A DNA stretch of 64,000 nucleotides from Microcoleus sp. bin38.metabat.b11b12b14.051 (GTDB taxonomy: Bacteria > Cyanobacteriota > Cyanobacteriia > Cyanobacteriales > Microcoleaceae): assembly GCF_013299165.1 (NCBI RefSeq), contig NZ_JAAFKD010000016.1:62001-126000 (forward strand), written 5' to 3'. The notes below the pieces were generated by a model, which ran no database searches, was not told the DNA's origin, and saw nothing but the letters and a program-made list of their open reading frames with translations. Below, piece after piece: positions 34,062 to 43,552 of the stretch. Each line of letters opens with the position of its first letter. The stretch's first letter is position 1. The translations under genes were made by a program, and so were the position numbers.

Positions 34062-34112
34062 GATTCTTCTTCCCTCTTCCTTCTTCCTTCTTCCTTCTTC
34101 CTTCTTCCTTCT
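34062..34112. repeat. TTCTTCC tandem array
   Basis: About seven units of CTTCTTCC just upstream of the LysR gene. They extend an open frame artificially to 34042. Between 33799 and 34062 I see no gene. Confidence 0.8.
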
Positions 34113-34122
34113 AGGAAACGCT

Positions 34123-35031
34123 ATGAATGAAATCAACACGCGGCGGATGAAACTCTCTCAGATTCAGGCTTTGATAGCAGTAGCCGACTGTGAAAACTTT
34201 AGCGGAGCGGCTTTGCAAATGGAACTGTCACAATCCGCAGTCAGCCACGCCATCGCCTCTTTAGAAACAGAATTAGGAGTGCAATTGTTCCACCGCGGGC
34301 GACACGGCGCTCAACTGACACCGGTGGGGGAAAGAGTGGTGCTTCACGGGCGTCAAATTGTGCGATCGTTAGAAATGATGGTAAAAGAAGCCGATTTAGA
34401 GAAAGGTTTGCAGGGAGGCCAAGTACGGATAGTCACGTTTCGCAGCGTCGCAACTCACATCCTACCGGGTATTATCGCCCAATTTCGCGATCGCTATCCC
34501 AAGATTGCCGTCAGCATTACCGAAGTGTATTATACCCAGGCTGTGGAAGAAGCTTTGCGATCGGGCAAAGCAGACATCGGCTTTGTCTCTCTTCCCATCT
34601 CCGATGAATTTGAAACAACAGAAATTTTGCGGGACAAATATGTGGTGTTGTTGCCGCCAACCGCCAAGTTATCATCTGCTACAATTACCTGGAATGTATT
34701 AGCAAATTATCCGCTGATTTTACAGCCACCGGAAACTGCTTGTTCCATACCGCTACGCAAATATTTAGCAACTTCGGAGTTTCCCTTAAATATCGCTTAC
34801 GAACTCAGCGAAGATTCCACTATTGTCAGTATGGTAATGCAAGGTTTGGGTGCAGCCATTATGCCGCTTTTGGCGGCGGAACCGATTCCTGCTGAAGTGA
34901 AAGTTTGCAGTTTACCAGTTCATTTTGAAAGGGTAATTGGGGTGGCTATTTTGAGGGATGCGCTGTTAATTCCTGCCGTATTTGCATTTTTGGATGTAGG
35001 ATGTAATTACCAGAAAAATTCGGCGGTTTAA
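34123..35031 (+). CDS. LysR-family transcriptional regulator
   Basis: 302 residues from the ATG at 34123, which has AGGAA ten bases upstream; the longer frame from 34042 is repeat-encoded. Winged helix-turn-helix at about residues 8-67: SGAALQMELSQSAVSHAIAS, LETELGVQLFHRG. The substrate-binding domain follows, with RIVTFRSVATHILPGIIAQF near 100. The target and inducer are not evident. It is followed by a three-unit tandem repeat that starts inside its last codons. Confidence 0.9.
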   Translation: MNEINTRRMKLSQIQALIAVADCENFSGAALQMELSQSAVSHAIASLETELGVQLFHRGRHGAQLTPVGERVVLHGRQIVRSLEMMVKEADLEKGLQGGQVRIVTFRSVATHILPGIIAQFRDRYPKIAVSITEVYYTQAVEEALRSGKADIGFVSLPISDEFETTEILRDKYVVLLPPTAKLSSATITWNVLANYPLILQPPETACSIPLRKYLATSEFPLNIAYELSEDSTIVSMVMQGLGAAIMPLLAAEPIPAEVKVCSLPVHFERVIGVAILRDALLIPAVFAFLDVGCNYQKNSAV

Positions 35032-35190
35032 ACCGCTTTTTGTCAGACCAAACCTGCGGAGACAGGTTAAAGATAATTCGGCGGTTTAAACCGCTTTTTG
35101 TCAGACCAAACCTGCGGAGGCAGGTTAAAGATAATTCGGCGGTTTAAACCGCTTCTTGTCAGGCAAAACCTGCCTCCGCAGGTTGAAGAT
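35010..35190. repeat. three direct repeats of about 62 bp
   Basis: Three copies of ATTCGGCGGTTTAAACCGCT followed by TTTGTCAGACCAAACCTGCG. Each contains the palindrome GCGGTTTAAACCGC. The first copy overlaps the end of the LysR gene (KNSAV) and the last abuts ispD, so both genes end within or against the repeat. Confidence 0.88.
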
Positions 35191-35193
35191 AAT

Positions 35194-35877
35194 TTATCCG
35201 AATCTTCCGCGCAAAATGAATTCAGCGACGCTTAAATCAACGGGTGTTGTGACTTTCAAATTCGTCTCTTCGCCCTCGACAATTTGCACTGCTAAACCGC
35301 ATTTTTCAAACAAAGCCGCATCGTCTGTAACTTCCCAACCCTTGTCTCGCCCTTGCTGGTGACACTGCTTTAACAATTTCACTTCAAATCCTTGGGGAGT
35401 CTGGGCCGCCCACAAATTGCTTCTGTCCGGCGTGTCTCGCACGATCCTAGACTCGTCCACCACCTTAATCGTATCCTTGACCGGGACGGCGACAATCAAG
35501 CCGGGACAGCTCAAGAGAGCTTCGGCAGATCGATCGAACAATTCAGCAGTAGCCAAACACCGGGCGCCGTCGTGAATCAATACGCGATCGGCATTTGGAG
35601 GCAAAGCCTGCAAACCGTTGTAAACTGACTCTTGTCTGGTAGCGCCCCCTTGGATCAGTTCCACCGGCTTCACCAAACCTAAATCGCCGATAATTGCCTT
35701 AAAATCTGGAAAATCCCCTGGCTGACCCATAATTCCAATCCAGCTAATCTGCCGCGAAGCTTCAGCAGCAGCCAAAGTCCAACTCAGCAAAGGTTTAGAG
35801 AGCAAAGTCAGCAGCAGTTTGTTCCGCTGACTCCCCATCCGTCGCCCCGAACCCGCCGCCGCAATTAATAAGTGCAT
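35194..35877 (-). CDS. ispD: 2-C-methyl-D-erythritol 4-phosphate cytidylyltransferase
   Basis: Third enzyme of the MEP pathway; joins MEP with CTP. 227 residues. The nucleotide-binding N-terminus IAAAGSGRRMGSQRNKLLL and the metal-site segment RVLIHDGARCLA near 95-107 are present, with VPVKDTIKVVD near 132. Full length. It is convergent with the LysR gene and divergent from the GT9 gene. Confidence 0.95.
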   Translation of the reverse strand: MHLLIAAAGSGRRMGSQRNKLLLTLLSKPLLSWTLAAAEASRQISWIGIMGQPGDFPDFKAIIGDLGLVKPVELIQGGATRQESVYNGLQALPPNADRVLIHDGARCLATAELFDRSAEALLSCPGLIVAVPVKDTIKVVDESRIVRDTPDRSNLWAAQTPQGFEVKLLKQCHQQGRDKGWEVTDDAALFEKCGLAVQIVEGEETNLKVTTPVDLSVAEFILRGRFG

Positions 35878-36044
35878 TAACTAACCCTTCTTCACCCAAC
35901 AAGGTATATATTAAAAGCGTCCTGTAATTTTCAGTCAGTTGTTTTGCTGTCAGCCAGTAGCTTTTAAATTCTAAAAATACTACAATCTGATAGCTAAAAG
36001 CCGATCGCTGAGAGCTACCTCGATAGATAATAGCCCGATCGTTT

Positions 36045-37010
36045 ATGATGCGAATACTAGCACTTGTCCCTGGCGGGATTGGCGACCAAATTTTATTTTT
36101 CCCCACCCTCGATGACCTCAAGCAGTCTTATCCTGAGGCTCAGATTGATGTGATCGTGGAACCGAGGGCGAAGGGCGCTTACCGAGTCTGCAAGTCCGTC
36201 AAAGAAGTCTTGACGTACAATTTCAAAGACCGCAACGCGATGGCAGATTTGGGCAATTTACTCGGTGTAATTCGCGATCGCGAATACGAAGCAGTTGTTT
36301 CCCTCGGCCAGCGGTGGACTGTGGGACTTCTGCTGTGGCTGACCGGCATTCCCCAGAGAATTGGCTATTCGGGAACCAACGGCGCTCGATTTCTCACCGA
36401 TGCCGTACCTCTGAAAACTGACCAGTACGCGGCTTCAATGTACCACGATTTGCTGCAAGGATTCAACATTCACAATCCTTGTCCTGCGATCGCAATTAAT
36501 GTACCAAAACAAGACATTCAATGGGCCGAAGCCGAACAGCAGCGGCTGGGAATCAAAGACAGCGGTTACATTCTGATTCACGGCGGTTCCAGTCAATTAG
36601 CCATCTCTAAAGGTATTGACAAAATTTACCCGATAGACAACTGGAAACAAATCATCGAAGACTGTCAGCAGCGACAGCCGAATTTACCCGTCGTGGTGGT
36701 GAAAGGCCCCGAAGATGAAGCCTTCGTGAAAAAGTTAGTCGAACTCTGTCCCAAGGTAAAAACCATCTCGCCGGATGATGTCGGCAAATTGGCCGCTACC
36801 ATTGCTGCTGCTAATTTGATGATGTGTACTGACAGCGCGCCAATGCACTTGGCTGTAGCGGTTCAAACTTATACAATAGCTTTGTTCGGCCCGACTGACC
36901 CGGCAAAATTGCTACCGCAGGGCGATCGATTTTTGGGCATTAAATCTCCTACTGGCAAAATGGCTGACATTTCTCCTCAAGAGGTTTTGAAGAAGGTTTG
37001 GGGGGGCTAA
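36045..37010 (+). CDS. family 9 glycosyltransferase (ADP-heptose:LPS heptosyltransferase type)
   Basis: 321 residues, GT-B fold. The N-terminus RILALVPGGIGDQILFFP is the GGIGD motif of family 9. The C-terminal donor-binding part has ILIHGGSS near 180 and CTDSAPMHLAVAV with ALFGPTDP near 265-290. A HAD phosphatase of the heptose-bisphosphate type follows 335 bases later on the same strand. This points to sugar transfer onto lipopolysaccharide or a related envelope glycan. Two start codons, ATGATG, are adjacent. Confidence 0.9.
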   Translation: MMRILALVPGGIGDQILFFPTLDDLKQSYPEAQIDVIVEPRAKGAYRVCKSVKEVLTYNFKDRNAMADLGNLLGVIRDREYEAVVSLGQRWTVGLLLWLTGIPQRIGYSGTNGARFLTDAVPLKTDQYAASMYHDLLQGFNIHNPCPAIAINVPKQDIQWAEAEQQRLGIKDSGYILIHGGSSQLAISKGIDKIYPIDNWKQIIEDCQQRQPNLPVVVVKGPEDEAFVKKLVELCPKVKTISPDDVGKLAATIAAANLMMCTDSAPMHLAVAVQTYTIALFGPTDPAKLLPQGDRFLGIKSPTGKMADISPQEVLKKVWGG

Positions 37011-37084
37011 ATTTGTTAAACAAAAGGGCGGGTTTTGTACAGGAATTATCTTAGGACTTGCGCGCGGGTGGTCATCACCTTTGT

Positions 37085-37300
37085 TTTTTACATAAATCCT
37101 TCGTTGTAGTTCAGAGATTAGGTAAAAAACTCGGTTTCTTTGACCTTAATGCGTCTAGGACTGTATCTGTATATCTGCAAACTTTTCAATCCTTACCCAC
37201 CCAGATAATCTCAGGATTTACGCGCGGGTGGCCAGAAACCGGGTTTTTTCACGAAAATACTTTGTTTTCACCCACAGATTCGATAAAAAACCCGGTTTAT
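37085..37300. repeat. AAACCCGGTTT-family repeats
   Basis: Two divergent copies: AAAAACTCGGTTTCTTT at 37123 and a pair GAAACCGGGTTTTTTCACG / AAAAAACCCGGTTTA near 37230-37300. The sequence GATTTACGCGCGGGTGGCCA also repeats GACTTGCGCGCGGGTGGTCA, about 160 bases apart. No gene in the gap 37011-37345. Confidence 0.7.
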
Positions 37301-37345
37301 TTGGTCGTCGATATGTAAATCAGAAAGTTCATAAATTAGAATTAT

Positions 37346-37930
37346 ATGAAACGAGCAGTATTTCTCGATCGCGATGGCGTCCTAAATATCGAAGCTGGCT
37401 ACATTCACAAACTAGAAGATTTGCATTTAATCCCCGGCACAGCTAAGGCTGTACGCCGTTTAAATGACAGAGAAATATTTTGCTGTTTAGTTTCAAATCA
37501 GTCCGGCCCGGCGAGGGGTTATTATCCAGTCAGCCACGTTGAAGCTTTGCACCAACGCCTGTGTTTATTATTAGAAAAAGAAGCTGGAGCGAGGTTAGAT
37601 GCTCTTTATTACTGTCCTTATTTGAGCGAATCAGAAGGCGGAACCAACCCGGAATTTACACGATATACGACTTGGCGAAAACCGAATACGGGGATGTTAG
37701 TTGCGGCAGCTTGGGAACACGATCTGGATTTGCAAAATAGTTTTATGGTGGGGGATAAAGCGACTGATGTCGATCTGGCTCATAATGCTGGCTGTACTGG
37801 TATTTTGGTGCAGACTGGTTACGGCGAAAGCGTGTTGAGCGGCGAGTACCAGCACCATACTAAACCGGACTTTATTGCTGCAAATTTAGCTGCCGGGGTT
37901 GAGTGGATTTTGCAACACTTTGATGATTGA
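37346..37930 (+). CDS. HAD-IIIA phosphatase, GmhB-like
   Basis: 194 residues. HAD motif 1 is FLDRDGVLN at 5-13, motif 2 LVSNQSG near 49, motif 3 WRKPNTGM near 110 and motif 4 MVGDKATDVDLA near 134. The family includes D-glycero-D-manno-heptose-1,7-bisphosphate 7-phosphatase and histidinol phosphatase. GmhB proper has a zinc loop with one His and three Cys before motif 3. Here that loop (YYCPYLSESEGG) keeps a single Cys, so zinc is probably not bound. The neighbouring GT9 favours a heptose role, but the substrate is not certain. Confidence 0.82.
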   Translation: MKRAVFLDRDGVLNIEAGYIHKLEDLHLIPGTAKAVRRLNDREIFCCLVSNQSGPARGYYPVSHVEALHQRLCLLLEKEAGARLDALYYCPYLSESEGGTNPEFTRYTTWRKPNTGMLVAAAWEHDLDLQNSFMVGDKATDVDLAHNAGCTGILVQTGYGESVLSGEYQHHTKPDFIAANLAAGVEWILQHFDD

Positions 37931-37984
37931 GTCTGCGAGCAAATAAACATCAGATATCTGGTAAAAGTCTTTTTAATCAAATTT

Positions 37985-38145
37985 GGGAACAGGCAAGATG
38001 CCTGTTCCACAATAAAAAATTCATGTGGAACAGGCAAGATGCCTGTTCCCAGCTATTTTTGCAATCTTGTCTATTGCAGGTTCGGGACGGGCTAGAAGCC
38101 CATCCCACAACAAAAAAAATTGTGGGATGGGCTTCTAGCCCGTCC
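37985..38145. repeat. two adjacent hairpin repeats
   Basis: At 37985-38050 the unit GGAACAGGCAAGATGCCTGTTCC, itself a hairpin, occurs twice. At 38085-38145 GGACGGGCTAGAAGCCCATC and its exact complement form a perfect 26-bp stem with a loop of nine bases. They lie between convergent genes and may end transcription from both sides. Confidence 0.85.
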
Positions 38146-38197
38146 TAATTATATTGACAATTCAAATCTAAGCTGCAAGACTTTTTCACGGTGAATC

Positions 38198-39034
38198 TCA
38201 TTTTGCTGCCTCACAGACTCGCTGATGTATAGGAATTTGAATCAAAAACTTAGTTCCTTGGCCTACTGTAGAGAAACATTCTAGCTTACCGCCATGTTTT
38301 TCGGTGATGATTTGATAGCTGATTGCCATCCCCATGCCGGTTCCTTTGCCCACGGGCTTAGTTGTGAAAAATGGATCGAAGATTTTCTGTTTCACCGATT
38401 CAGGCATTCCCGATCCATTGTCGGTGATGTCAATTTCTACCCAGTCTGAACCTAACATGGTAGTATGGATAATAATTTGATTGGGGCGGGCTTTGATTTG
38501 TTGGTAAGTACGCTGGGCATTCACGTCATCGAACGCATCGATCGCATTTGCCAAAATATTCATCACCACCTGATTTAATTGTCCGGGGTAACATTCGACC
38601 AGAGGCAACTGACTGTAGTCCAGAATCACTTCGATATCAGGGGTCTCCGTCTTAGCTTTGAAGCGATGTCGCAGAATCAGCAATGTACTGTCAATCCCTT
38701 CATGAATGTCAACCGCTTTAAATTGGGCTTCATCAAGCCGAGAAAAGTTTCGCAGCGATACGACAATTTCCCGAATCCGATTGGTGCCAATTTCCATAGA
38801 AGACAACATTTTTCGCACATCTTCTACCATAAATTCCCGATCGATTTCCTCAGCTAAGGCGCGAATTTCTGGATCTTCACTCGGATAGCGCTGTTCGTAG
38901 AGGCGGAGCATCCGCAGCAAATCTTCGGTGTAATCATTCAAAGGCCCAATGTTGCCGTGGATAAAGTTGACTGGATTGTTGATCTCATGGGCAACCCTTT
39001 GAAGTAGAAAGCAACCAGCCGCTGTTGAGTGCAA
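38198..39034 (-). CDS. histidine kinase lacking its sensor region (5'-truncated)
   Basis: 278 residues holding only the transmitter. [15 protein letters not shown] with the phospho-accepting His is already at residue 17. The ATPase domain has N box [31 protein letters not shown] and GTGMGMAI. In its family a sensor region and a longer dimerisation helix precede the His. Here the sequence becomes unrelated three residues before it, and the only start is a TTG with no ribosome site, 12 bases after the stop of the next kinase gene. It is likely a remnant left by deletion, although the open frame is undamaged. Confidence 0.75.
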   Translation of the reverse strand: MHSTAAGCFLLQRVAHEINNPVNFIHGNIGPLNDYTEDLLRMLRLYEQRYPSEDPEIRALAEEIDREFMVEDVRKMLSSMEIGTNRIREIVVSLRNFSRLDEAQFKAVDIHEGIDSTLLILRHRFKAKTETPDIEVILDYSQLPLVECYPGQLNQVVMNILANAIDAFDDVNAQRTYQQIKARPNQIIIHTTMLGSDWVEIDITDNGSGMPESVKQKIFDPFFTTKPVGKGTGMGMAISYQIITEKHGGKLECFSTVGQGTKFLIQIPIHQRVCEAAK

Positions 39035-39046
39035 GTTTTGTTTCGC

Positions 39047-40276
39047 TCATATATTATCTGACTGAATTTTGGACGCAAGAGCCACGTAAGGAAGAGCCAC
39101 GGTAAAGGTTGTGCCAACACCGATTTTGCTTTCGCAGGCGATCGTACCTCCTTGCAAATCCACAGCTTTTTTAACAATCGTCAATCCCAAACCGCTACCT
39201 TTAATTTTTTCAGTATTCTTGCAGCGGTAGAACATTTCAAATATTTTCCCTAATTCGGTTTCTGGGATGCCCATACCTTCGTCTCGGATGCGGATGATTA
39301 GTAACGAATAATTATTATTTTTAAATTTAGAATTGGCAAACAAATACTGAGGAGACAAGCAGAATTTAGCTTCTTTGTCTCCCTCACTGGCTAGACAGTA
39401 TTCCAACTCCAACGTGACTTTGCCACCGTTTGGGGAATATTTAATCGCGTTGACGATTAAGTTAGAAATAATGCAGTGCAGCAATTTTTGATCTAACATC
39501 GCGCTGGTGACGCTGGATGGGATTAATATTAGTTTGTGCTTGGCTTCATTTCCTAATTGCAATTGATCCAGCAAATCTTGACAATATTCTACTAAATTTA
39601 TCGGTAATGGATGGCATTTAAGTTTACCTGATTCTGCTCGGCCCATGAACAGCATATCGTCGATTAGCTGGTTCATTTTTTGGGTAGCTGAGTGCACTAG
39701 GCGGATGGTTTTGACTTGGGATTCGTCACTGCTGCGAGTGCGATCGATCTTGAGGAGTTCCGCAGAGATTAAAATTGTGTTGAGCGGGTTACGCAATTCG
39801 TGGGCAGCCATTGATATATATTGGTTTTGGCGCTGCGATTTTTCTTCCACCGACTCTCGGGCGGCTTCCGAATCTTTGAGAGCCGATCGCATCTTGGCTT
39901 CGATTTCGTGCCTGTGCAGGGCAATCTCGATCGCCACCCGCAAATCATTTTGTTGAAATGGTTTAATAATATAACCGAATGGGTCTGTCAGTTTCGCTCT
40001 TTGCAGGGTTTTATCGTCTGCATAAGCTGTTAAAAATATTGTTGGTACATTTACTTGGCTTCTGATTTTTTCGGCGGCTGTCACGCCATCCATCTCACCT
40101 TTAAGCACGATATCCATCAGCACTAAATCCGGCTGATTTTCTGCTACTTTTTCTATAGCTTCTTCTCCAGAAGCTACTGTAGCTGTTACTGAATAACCCA
40201 GTTTCTTCAATCTGCCCGCTATGTCCTCGGCGACAATAATTTCGTCTTCAACTACCAGAATTTTTATAGAGTTCAT
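39047..40276 (-). CDS. response regulator - histidine kinase hybrid
   Basis: 409 residues. The N-terminal receiver domain covers 1-120: acidic pair VEDE at 8-11, phospho-acceptor in LVLMDIVL near 55, then TAYADD and KPF. A short coiled linker follows. The HisKA dimer domain has MAAHELRNPLNTIL near 158. The ATPase domain has NLIVNAIKYSPNGG, IRDEGMGIP and GSGLGLTIVKKAV. No membrane segment, so it is cytosolic and takes its input by phosphorylation of the receiver. It starts ten bases after the PAS kinase stop; the two surely form one signalling unit. Confidence 0.92.
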   Translation of the reverse strand: MNSIKILVVEDEIIVAEDIAGRLKKLGYSVTATVASGEEAIEKVAENQPDLVLMDIVLKGEMDGVTAAEKIRSQVNVPTIFLTAYADDKTLQRAKLTDPFGYIIKPFQQNDLRVAIEIALHRHEIEAKMRSALKDSEAARESVEEKSQRQNQYISMAAHELRNPLNTILISAELLKIDRTRSSDESQVKTIRLVHSATQKMNQLIDDMLFMGRAESGKLKCHPLPINLVEYCQDLLDQLQLGNEAKHKLILIPSSVTSAMLDQKLLHCIISNLIVNAIKYSPNGGKVTLELEYCLASEGDKEAKFCLSPQYLFANSKFKNNNYSLLIIRIRDEGMGIPETELGKIFEMFYRCKNTEKIKGSGLGLTIVKKAVDLQGGTIACESKIGVGTTFTVALPYVALASKIQSDNI

Positions 40277-40285
40277 ATTCTTGTC

Positions 40286-43234
40286 TTAAATGCGCCGCCG
40301 ATATTTTAACTCAGGGAAACTAATATGGTAACAAGTCCCGCACTCAGTGTCAACAACAATATTTCCCTCTAATTGCTGAGTCAACATCCGCACTAATCGC
40401 AATCCTAATGTTTCGCTAGTCCCCACATCAAATCCTGCCGGAAATCCGCTGCCGTTATCTTGAATAATTAAGTAAAATTGCTGAGGGTTTATTTCACTAA
40501 AATTAATATTAATTTCCCCTGATGAAGTTTTATTGAAAGCATATTTTAAAGAATTAGAAACCAATTCGTTAATAATTAACCCGCAAGGAATTGCTGTTTC
40601 TATGTTTAAATAAATGGGATCCATGTTAAGATTGAATTGGATGGAACTGTTGCCGCAACCAAAAGATTGATACAAATTAGCAACCAAGTTTTCGACATAG
40701 GGGGGGAGGTCTATGCGATCGAGATGTTCCGATTGATAAAGTTGCTCGTGAATCAAAGCCATTGAATGGATGCGGGTTTGGCTTTCTTGAAATAAAGCTA
40801 GCGTCGGTTCGTCTTCAATGTATTGAGCTTGAAGTTGCAGCAGGCTGGAAACTACCTGCATATTATTTTTGACTCGGTGGTGAATTTCTTTGAGCAATAC
40901 TTCTTTTTCGCGGAGTGCTGCTTGGATGCGGGCCTCAGTAAATTTACGATCGCTAATATCTTCGCAAATACCAGCAAGCCGATAAATTTGCCCAGATTCG
41001 TCATAAATGGGAAAAGCTCGATCGCACACCCAGCGAATTGTGCCATCTGGCAGAAAAATCCGATATTCGGTACTGGTAGACTCGCCCTCCAACACTCGCG
41101 GAAGGCTCTCTTGCAACAACTGTAGATCCTCTGGATGCACAAACTCCATCCATTTTATAGGCTCAGCATACAATTCTTCGCGACTGCGCCCCCAGATTTG
41201 TTCGTAAGCTGGGCTCAGATACAATAAATCGGTGAAATCAACAGAAAGTAGCCAGAAGGAATCTTGGATATTTTCTGCTAGCTGGCGGAAGCGTTCTTCA
41301 CTTTCACGGATCGCTTTTTCTGCCTGTTTGCGATCGCTGATATCTTCTGCAATACCAACAACACGATAAACTTCACCAGCTTGATTTCTAATCGGAAAAG
41401 CCCGATCGCGAATCCAGCGAATTTCACCATCCGGCCTGACAATTCGATATTCTATCTCCTTTTCAGCTAAAATTTTTTGAGTGAAGGTAGCCATAATGCG
41501 AGATCTGTCTTCTGGATGGATAGAATCTGCACAAAAGCGCCCGGAAGCATACAACTCATCGCAGCTTCTCCCCCAGACTTTTGCGTAACCCGGACTGATA
41601 TAAACCATTTTCTGCGGTTGAACGTCTACCATCCAAAACACGCTTTCAATATTTTCGGCTAGCTGTCGGAACCTTTCTTCGCTTTCCTTGAGTGCTGCTT
41701 CGGCTTGTTTGCGATCGCTGATATCTTCTATAACTGCTACATTGTAAACTGCCCCACTCAATGGTTCTTCAACGATAGAAACAGTTATGTTTACCCAGAT
41801 TAAAGAACCATCTTGGCAAACCAAGCGTTTTTCCAGATTGAAACAGTCAAATTCCCTGGCAAACAATCTGTTATTTTTATGGGAGTCTGAATCTATATCT
41901 TCCCAATAAGTGACATCCATCCAAGTTCGGCACAGCAATTGGGCCGCACTATATCCCAAAATATTGCAGAATTTTTGGTTAACTCGCAAATAGCGCCCAT
42001 TTTTGTCACAGTGGGTAATGCCGACTGCTGCTTGTTCGACAGTTGCGCGAAAGCGTTCTTCACTATCTCTGAGTGCTGCTTCTGCTTTTTTGCGATCGGT
42101 AATCTCGCGCTGCACGCCAAAATGCCCGACGATTCTGCGGTGGGAATCGTAAATGCAAATATAGTCGCCTTCCACCCAAATTTGAGTACCATCAAACTTG
42201 CGATTGTCACATTCGATATGACTTCTGCCAGCATCAAACAATTGTTTGATGATCTCTCTAGCACCAGCCAAGTTGTGGCCTAAGAAAGAGTTAAGCGTCA
42301 GACTACTTAACTCTTCCCTAGTAGTTCCATATTGAGCTACAAAAGCATCGTTTGCCTTCGTCACCCGCCCGTTAGCAAATACATAATCTAAGACTTGTTC
42401 TTTGTCAACTGTATCGTCCCAGCGCAGGGGTTCGTCCAGCATCATAAAGAAAAAACCATCTAAAGATTGAGAAAAAAACAATTCTAGCTGTTGCTGGCTT
42501 TCCCGCAAAAATTCTTCGGTGCGCCAGCGATCGATAATTTCTTCCCGCAATTGTTGGTTAGCTATTCTTAAATCTTCACTACGCTTTTGATATTTTATTT
42601 CAAGTTCATTTTTCAGCCGTCGCAGCGCGAATTCAGCCTGTTTTTTTTCGCTAATATCTTGAGTAACTACCATGCCAGCAAAAATTTGTTCTCGGTCGTT
42701 TTTGAGCGGAGAAATTGTTGTTGAATAAAATCTGTCGCGGTATTTGTATTCAAAATTATTCTCTTCTCCTGCTAAAGCTGCGCGATATTTCGCCTCAAAA
42801 AGTTCTAAATCTTCTGGTGGCGATACTTCCCACAATGTTTTGCCTTCCAACAGTTCTTTGGACAAACCAACTACTGCCAAACCTTTACCGTCAGCCAGAG
42901 TATAACGCAAATCGCGATCGAACAAAAACACCGAACCATTCGGATAGTGTTTGATAATAGTTCGGTACATTTCCTGGCTTTTTTCCAGAGACGCGATTAA
43001 CTGAGTTCGATCGTCTGCGTGCTCCAATTCAGTTGTGGAACCCGAGGAGTCAGCATTCTCCACTGCTTTGAGTTGTGCTGCTAATTTCCGGCACAATTCT
43101 CTCTGCTGTTGCAAATCCTCTTCGAGTTGCCGAATTTTTGCGCTTTGCTCTGCGACTAATGCTTCGCAGCTTTCGAGAGGTCGATTCTCTACGGGATAGC
43201 TACGCCGCGCGTACTCTGTGGGATCAATACACAT
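40286..43234 (-). CDS. multi-PAS sensor histidine kinase (HisKA_2 type)
   Basis: Five PAS/PAC units in a row, the last four beginning with RESQQQLELFF, RDSEERFRATVE, KESEERFRQLAE and RESEERFRQLAE and most followed by DISDRKQAE. The transmitter is of the HisKA_2 type, with LLKEIHHRVKNNMQVVSSLL carrying the His, and an ATPase domain with IINELVSNSLKYAF and DNGSGFP. No membrane segment. I start at the ATG at 43234 (MCIDPTEYARR), because the 75 extra residues of the frame to 43459 are largely written by a TTGGGAATTGG repeat. Likely output: the hybrid regulator-kinase directly downstream. Confidence 0.9.
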   Translation of the reverse strand: MCIDPTEYARRSYPVENRPLESCEALVAEQSAKIRQLEEDLQQQRELCRKLAAQLKAVENADSSGSTTELEHADDRTQLIASLEKSQEMYRTIIKHYPNGSVFLFDRDLRYTLADGKGLAVVGLSKELLEGKTLWEVSPPEDLELFEAKYRAALAGEENNFEYKYRDRFYSTTISPLKNDREQIFAGMVVTQDISEKKQAEFALRRLKNELEIKYQKRSEDLRIANQQLREEIIDRWRTEEFLRESQQQLELFFSQSLDGFFFMMLDEPLRWDDTVDKEQVLDYVFANGRVTKANDAFVAQYGTTREELSSLTLNSFLGHNLAGAREIIKQLFDAGRSHIECDNRKFDGTQIWVEGDYICIYDSHRRIVGHFGVQREITDRKKAEAALRDSEERFRATVEQAAVGITHCDKNGRYLRVNQKFCNILGYSAAQLLCRTWMDVTYWEDIDSDSHKNNRLFAREFDCFNLEKRLVCQDGSLIWVNITVSIVEEPLSGAVYNVAVIEDISDRKQAEAALKESEERFRQLAENIESVFWMVDVQPQKMVYISPGYAKVWGRSCDELYASGRFCADSIHPEDRSRIMATFTQKILAEKEIEYRIVRPDGEIRWIRDRAFPIRNQAGEVYRVVGIAEDISDRKQAEKAIRESEERFRQLAENIQDSFWLLSVDFTDLLYLSPAYEQIWGRSREELYAEPIKWMEFVHPEDLQLLQESLPRVLEGESTSTEYRIFLPDGTIRWVCDRAFPIYDESGQIYRLAGICEDISDRKFTEARIQAALREKEVLLKEIHHRVKNNMQVVSSLLQLQAQYIEDEPTLALFQESQTRIHSMALIHEQLYQSEHLDRIDLPPYVENLVANLYQSFGCGNSSIQFNLNMDPIYLNIETAIPCGLIINELVSNSLKYAFNKTSSGEININFSEINPQQFYLIIQDNGSGFPAGFDVGTSETLGLRLVRMLTQQLEGNIVVDTECGTCYHISFPELKYRRRI

Positions 43235-43254
43235 ATAGCAATTCTCACGCTTTG

Positions 43255-43320
43255 TGAGGTACAGATTGGTAATTGGTAATTGGGAATGGGTAATTGGTAA
43301 TTGGGAATTGGCGAGACAAC
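43255..43320. repeat. TTGGTAATTGGGAA tandem repeat
   Basis: Five units of seven bases (AATTGGT/AATTGGG) upstream of the PAS kinase. A TTCTTCC array is at 43501-43552 next to the aminopeptidase gene. No gene in the gap 43235-43552. Confidence 0.8.
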
Positions 43321-43552
43321 TGGCGAGTATCTCACGAAAATTTAGAACGGCTGTAGTGACTCTTTGTTTTGCAGTTGGGGACTTAACTTTTGTCCAGCTT
43401 AGCATTAATACGACTAGCGCCCAAAAAATGTTTGAGGCGCTACTTATAGCGGTACGCACTGCAAACCCTAAATAATTAGGTTATGAGTCCAATACTGTGA
43501 TTACTTTCTTTCTTCCCTCTTCCTTCTTCCGACTTCCATCGGACTTCTTCCT

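Noticed and set aside
43235-43459. N-terminal extension of the PAS kinase
   Set aside because: The extra residues include QLPITHSQLPITN, written by a TTGGGAATTGG repeat, and do not belong to a domain; the ATG at 43234 is a better start.
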